NCBI RefSeq assembly: GCF_012843265.1
Contig: NZ_JABAIT010000013.1
Span: 1-64,000, forward strand
Origin: Bacillus sp. DNRA2
GTDB taxonomy: Bacteria > Bacillota > Bacilli > Bacillales > Cytobacillaceae
DNA length: 64,000 nt
Direction: 5' to 3'
The notes beneath the pieces were generated by a model. That model did no database searches. It saw only the letters and a program-made list of their open reading frames with translations, and was not told where the DNA came from. How positions within the stretch are numbered: the first letter of the stretch is position 1; every line of letters starts with the position of its first letter. Below, in pieces: positions 61,515 to 64,000 of this stretch. The position numbers were made by a program, and so were the translations under genes.

Positions 61515-63431
61515 ATGCTTGCTGAAGTAAAAACGATAAAGCAGCCAGTACAAATCGAGGCACCTTTTTTAGAAAAAGTAAGACCGCATATTGAATTAAT
61601 AGCTGCCTTATTCAGTGGAGTGCTTATTTTAGCAGGCTGGCTCTGCATGAAAACCGATTGGCAGACTGCTGCAATTGTAATTTATCTTGCAGCCTATATC
61701 ATTGGGGGTTTTTCTAAGGCGAAAGAAGGATTAGAAGATACTATTGCCAATAAAGAACTAAATGTGGAAATGCTGATGATTTTAGCGGCGATCGGTTCCG
61801 CGGTTATTGGATACTGGAATGAAGGGGCAATTTTAATCTTTATTTTTGCATTAAGTGGAGCACTTGAAACCTACACCTTGAATAAAAGTCAGAAGGAAAT
61901 TTCGTCGTTAATGGATTTGCAGCCTGAAGAAGCAATTCGTATCAATGATGGGATAGAGGAAAAAGTTCGTCTCGAACAGCTTTGTGTTGGGGATAACATA
62001 CTTATTAAGCCAGGTGAACGGATTCCAACCGATGGAAGAATCATTGAAGGACAGACGAATTTAGATGAAGCAGCTATTACAGGTGAATCGATGCCTGTAA
62101 GTAAAACCATTTCCGATGAAGTATTTGCAGGGACAGTTAACTTACGTGGGACCATTATGATTGAAATGACTAAACCTAGCAGTGAAACATTATTTCAAAA
62201 AATCATAACGCTTGTTCAATCAGCACAAAGTGAGAAGTCTCCATCTCAGCAATTCATCGAACAGTTTGAAGGAAGATATGTTAAAACGGTATTAATTGTT
62301 GTTGGTTTGATGATGTTTGTTCCCCATTTCGCATTAGGGTGGAGTTGGACGGAAACCATTTATCGTGCGATGATATTATTAGTAGTTGCTTCACCATGCG
62401 CTTTAGTTGCAGCGGTAATGCCGGCCACTTTATCTGCCATTTCCAATGGTGCCAGACATGGAATTTTGTTTAAGGGTGGCGTTCATATAGAAAACCTTGG
62501 GAACCTACAAGCGATTGCTTTTGATAAGACTGGCACATTGACGAAAGGAAAACCTGAGGTAGCGGATGTTGTGGTACGTGAAGATGTAAGTACAGATCAA
62601 TTTTTATTACATGTAGCATCAATTGAAAAATATTCCAATCATCCGCTTGCAGCAGCCATTGTTCGATATGCGAATCGGAATCCGCAAGAATTACTGAAAC
62701 CGGAAAACATGGAGGATCTTGCTGGATATGGTGTGCAGGCAACGCTCGACTCTGTTCAATGGAAGGTTGGTAAGGCCGACTTTGTAGGTCGCGCTGAAGC
62801 TGAGGGATTTCAAAATGGTATTGCATTAAGTTTCCAAGATGAAGGAAAAACGATTGTCTACGCAAGTGATGATAAAGGAATTGCTGGTATTGTAACATTA
62901 AGTGATTGTGTTCGAGAGGAGGCAATTCAGGCTATCCGTTCATTAAAGGCGGAGGGTATTCATACTATCATGCTTACAGGTGATAGTAACAAAACAGCGA
63001 CAACGATAGCAACGGCAGCAGGAATTGATTATTTTATCTCAGAGTGCTTACCTGAAACAAAGGTGGATGAGATGAAAAAATTAAAGGAACGCTATCAAAC
63101 CGTCGCCATGGTTGGTGATGGCATTAATGATGCGCCAGCACTTGCCACTGCAACAGTTGGAATTGCAATGGGTGAAGGTACTGATGTAGCTTTAGAAACA
63201 GCAGATGTGGTCTTAATGAAAAATGATTTACCGAAAATTGCAGAAGCTGTAAGGTTATCGAAACGAATGAATCGCATTATTAAACAAAATGTCATTTTCT
63301 CAATTTCTGTTATTATGCTTTTAATCGCTTCAAATTTTTTGCAAGCTCTTGCTCTACCGTTTGGGGTCCTTGGTCATGAAGGAAGTACCATATTGGTCAT
63401 ATTAAATGGATTAAGACTATTACGTTCATAA
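61515..63431 (+). CDS. pfeT: P1B4-type metal exporter (PfeT/ZosA-like)
   Basis: A 638-residue heavy-metal P-type ATPase without an N-terminal metal-binding domain. TGES actuator, SPC in TM4 (ASPCALVAAV, about 292), DKTGT (about 337), HP locus SNHPLAAAI, GDGIND, and HEGST in the last helix (about 619). SPC plus HEG(G/S)T marks the P1B4 group, which in B. subtilis (PfeT, formerly ZosA) exports Fe2+ under PerR and Fur control. ATG 61515 after GGGGAGG. The Fur-like and PerR-like boxes upstream agree. Zinc or cobalt export cannot be excluded. Confidence 0.87.
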   Translation: MLAEVKTIKQPVQIEAPFLEKVRPHIELIAALFSGVLILAGWLCMKTDWQTAAIVIYLAAYIIGGFSKAKEGLEDTIANKELNVEMLMILAAIGSAVIGYWNEGAILIFIFALSGALETYTLNKSQKEISSLMDLQPEEAIRINDGIEEKVRLEQLCVGDNILIKPGERIPTDGRIIEGQTNLDEAAITGESMPVSKTISDEVFAGTVNLRGTIMIEMTKPSSETLFQKIITLVQSAQSEKSPSQQFIEQFEGRYVKTVLIVVGLMMFVPHFALGWSWTETIYRAMILLVVASPCALVAAVMPATLSAISNGARHGILFKGGVHIENLGNLQAIAFDKTGTLTKGKPEVADVVVREDVSTDQFLLHVASIEKYSNHPLAAAIVRYANRNPQELLKPENMEDLAGYGVQATLDSVQWKVGKADFVGRAEAEGFQNGIALSFQDEGKTIVYASDDKGIAGIVTLSDCVREEAIQAIRSLKAEGIHTIMLTGDSNKTATTIATAAGIDYFISECLPETKVDEMKKLKERYQTVAMVGDGINDAPALATATVGIAMGEGTDVALETADVVLMKNDLPKIAEAVRLSKRMNRIIKQNVIFSISVIMLLIASNFLQALALPFGVLGHEGSTILVILNGLRLLRS

Positions 63432-63433
63432 AA

Positions 63434-63465
63434 TGCAACAGCAGAAATGCTGTTGTATTTTTTTT
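63434..63465 (+). terminator. Terminator of pfeT
   Basis: GCAACAGCA pairs with TGCTGTTG(T) around GAAA, followed by T8. Confidence 0.92.
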
Positions 63466-63624
63466 GTAACAATAGTTTGCTGAAAACGCTTCAATCTGGT
63501 TGTTTTTAACAAAAATCAGCTTAAATTGGTAATTATTGTACCTAAGATTACAGCACTTTTAATCCTTTTGTAACATAACAGTTGTTTTCTTCTGTTATAA
63601 TTAGTTGTCGAGGAGGAGAAGTGC

Positions 63625-64000
63625 ATGCCAGAATTTAAGCGTATGATTCTCTTAAGTTTTACAACGATGTTATGTGTTTCAGGGACTTTCATTGGTGATG
63701 CGAAAGCAAACACTGAAACGATACAAAACATACAACAAGAGTTAGACCAGACGGCTAAAGAAAAGCAATCGATTAATAATGAAATAGCCAACATACAACA
63801 AGATATGGAGTCGTTAAATAACTTTATTGAAGAGAATAAGACAAAAATGGCTAATACCCAAAAGAGAATTGACGAAATGAATCAGCTGATTGAACAAAAT
63901 AAAGAGCAGATTGTCATTCTCGAGGATAAAATTCATAATCGAAAAGAGGTTATGAAAAACAGACTAAAAGCCCTTCAAAGTGACGATAATAATTTTAATT
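63625..64000 (+). CDS. Coiled-coil exoprotein, CwlO/PcsB N-terminal type (partial)
   Basis: The first about 125 residues of a larger protein, cut by the window end. A signal peptide (MILLSFTTMLCVSGTFIGDAKA) is followed by a long coiled coil (IQNIQQELDQTAKEKQSINN and on) as in CwlO- and PcsB-type peptidoglycan hydrolases, whose catalytic NlpC/P60, CHAP or LytM domain would lie beyond the edge. ATG after AGGAGGAG. No longer frame precedes it. Confidence 0.8.
   Translation, partial: MPEFKRMILLSFTTMLCVSGTFIGDAKANTETIQNIQQELDQTAKEKQSINNEIANIQQDMESLNNFIEENKTKMANTQKRIDEMNQLIEQNKEQIVILEDKIHNRKEVMKNRLKALQSDDNNFN

Overview
This window comes from the chromosome of a low-GC, endospore-forming Gram-positive bacterium, most likely Bacillaceae (Bacillus sensu lato). 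The evidence is strong AGGAGG-type ribosome sites, frequent GTG and TTG starts, compact U-tract terminators, a Spo0E-type phosphatase, a BtuFCD/CbiZ cluster like B. subtilis yvrCBA, YtrA-type and BlaI-type regulation, and a PfeT-like iron exporter. I see no rRNA, tRNA, CRISPR array, prophage or intact insertion sequence.

Layout. 1-12 kb: accessory and resistance genes, namely a membrane protein, an NmrA-like SDR divergent from an Rrf2 regulator, a short UvrA-like ABC protein divergent from a double-HTH MerR regulator, rifamycin phosphotransferase, YhaM-like exonuclease, 3-methyladenine glycosylase, an MFS pump and a DUF985 cupin. 12-16.5 kb: a cysteine-rich CWC protein, a cobalamin riboswitch, then btuF, btuC and a btuD-cbiZ fusion. 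16.6-26.5 kb: a class A PBP, a second PRPP synthetase, a TSUP permease, a HAD protein lacking the nucleophilic Asp, a five-gene YtrA-type ABC operon behind a 20-bp perfect palindrome, and a KDPG aldolase. 26.5-31 kb: two membrane proteins and a BlaI/BlaR1-like pair with operators on the promoter. 31-35.4 kb: a Na,K-ATPase-like (type IIC) P-type pump followed by two TrkA/RCK proteins. 35.5-39 kb: small hypothetical proteins, an RMD1/DUF155 protein and a nitronate monooxygenase. 39-41 kb: a SCIFF ribosomal-peptide locus (49-residue six-cysteine precursor plus radical SAM maturase), with a terminator-like hairpin between the genes and 52-bp repeats after them. 41-44 kb: small proteins, a maltose acetyltransferase and an ArsB-like carrier. 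44.8-48.2 kb: a nickel-type ECF transporter with DUF3842 and CooT. 49.3-52 kb: a TusA / DsrE / TusA-OsmC / MetE-like operon that looks like a sulfur relay. 52-61 kb: HAD phosphatase, permuted NlpC/P60-like protein, YdcF, a Spo0E peptide, MFS pump, ArsR-AHSA1 pair, a Cys/Asp-rich membrane protein with DUF2085, a long perfect palindrome, tautomerase, TIGR01777 epimerase and HIT protein. 61-64 kb: a P1B4-type ATPase (PfeT-like) behind Fur-like and PerR-like boxes, then the start of a CwlO/PcsB-like coiled-coil exoprotein cut by the window edge.

Genes that work together: riboswitch-controlled cobalamin uptake and cobinamide salvage; nickel uptake with a nickel-binding accessory protein; the P-type pump with two NAD/K+-sensing RCK proteins; the SCIFF precursor with its maturase; and the sulfur-carrier cassette with a zinc methyltransferase-fold enzyme. 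The SCIFF locus, the IIC-ATPase/RCK operon and the TusA/DsrE/OsmC/MetE-like operon are the best candidates for poorly described biology.
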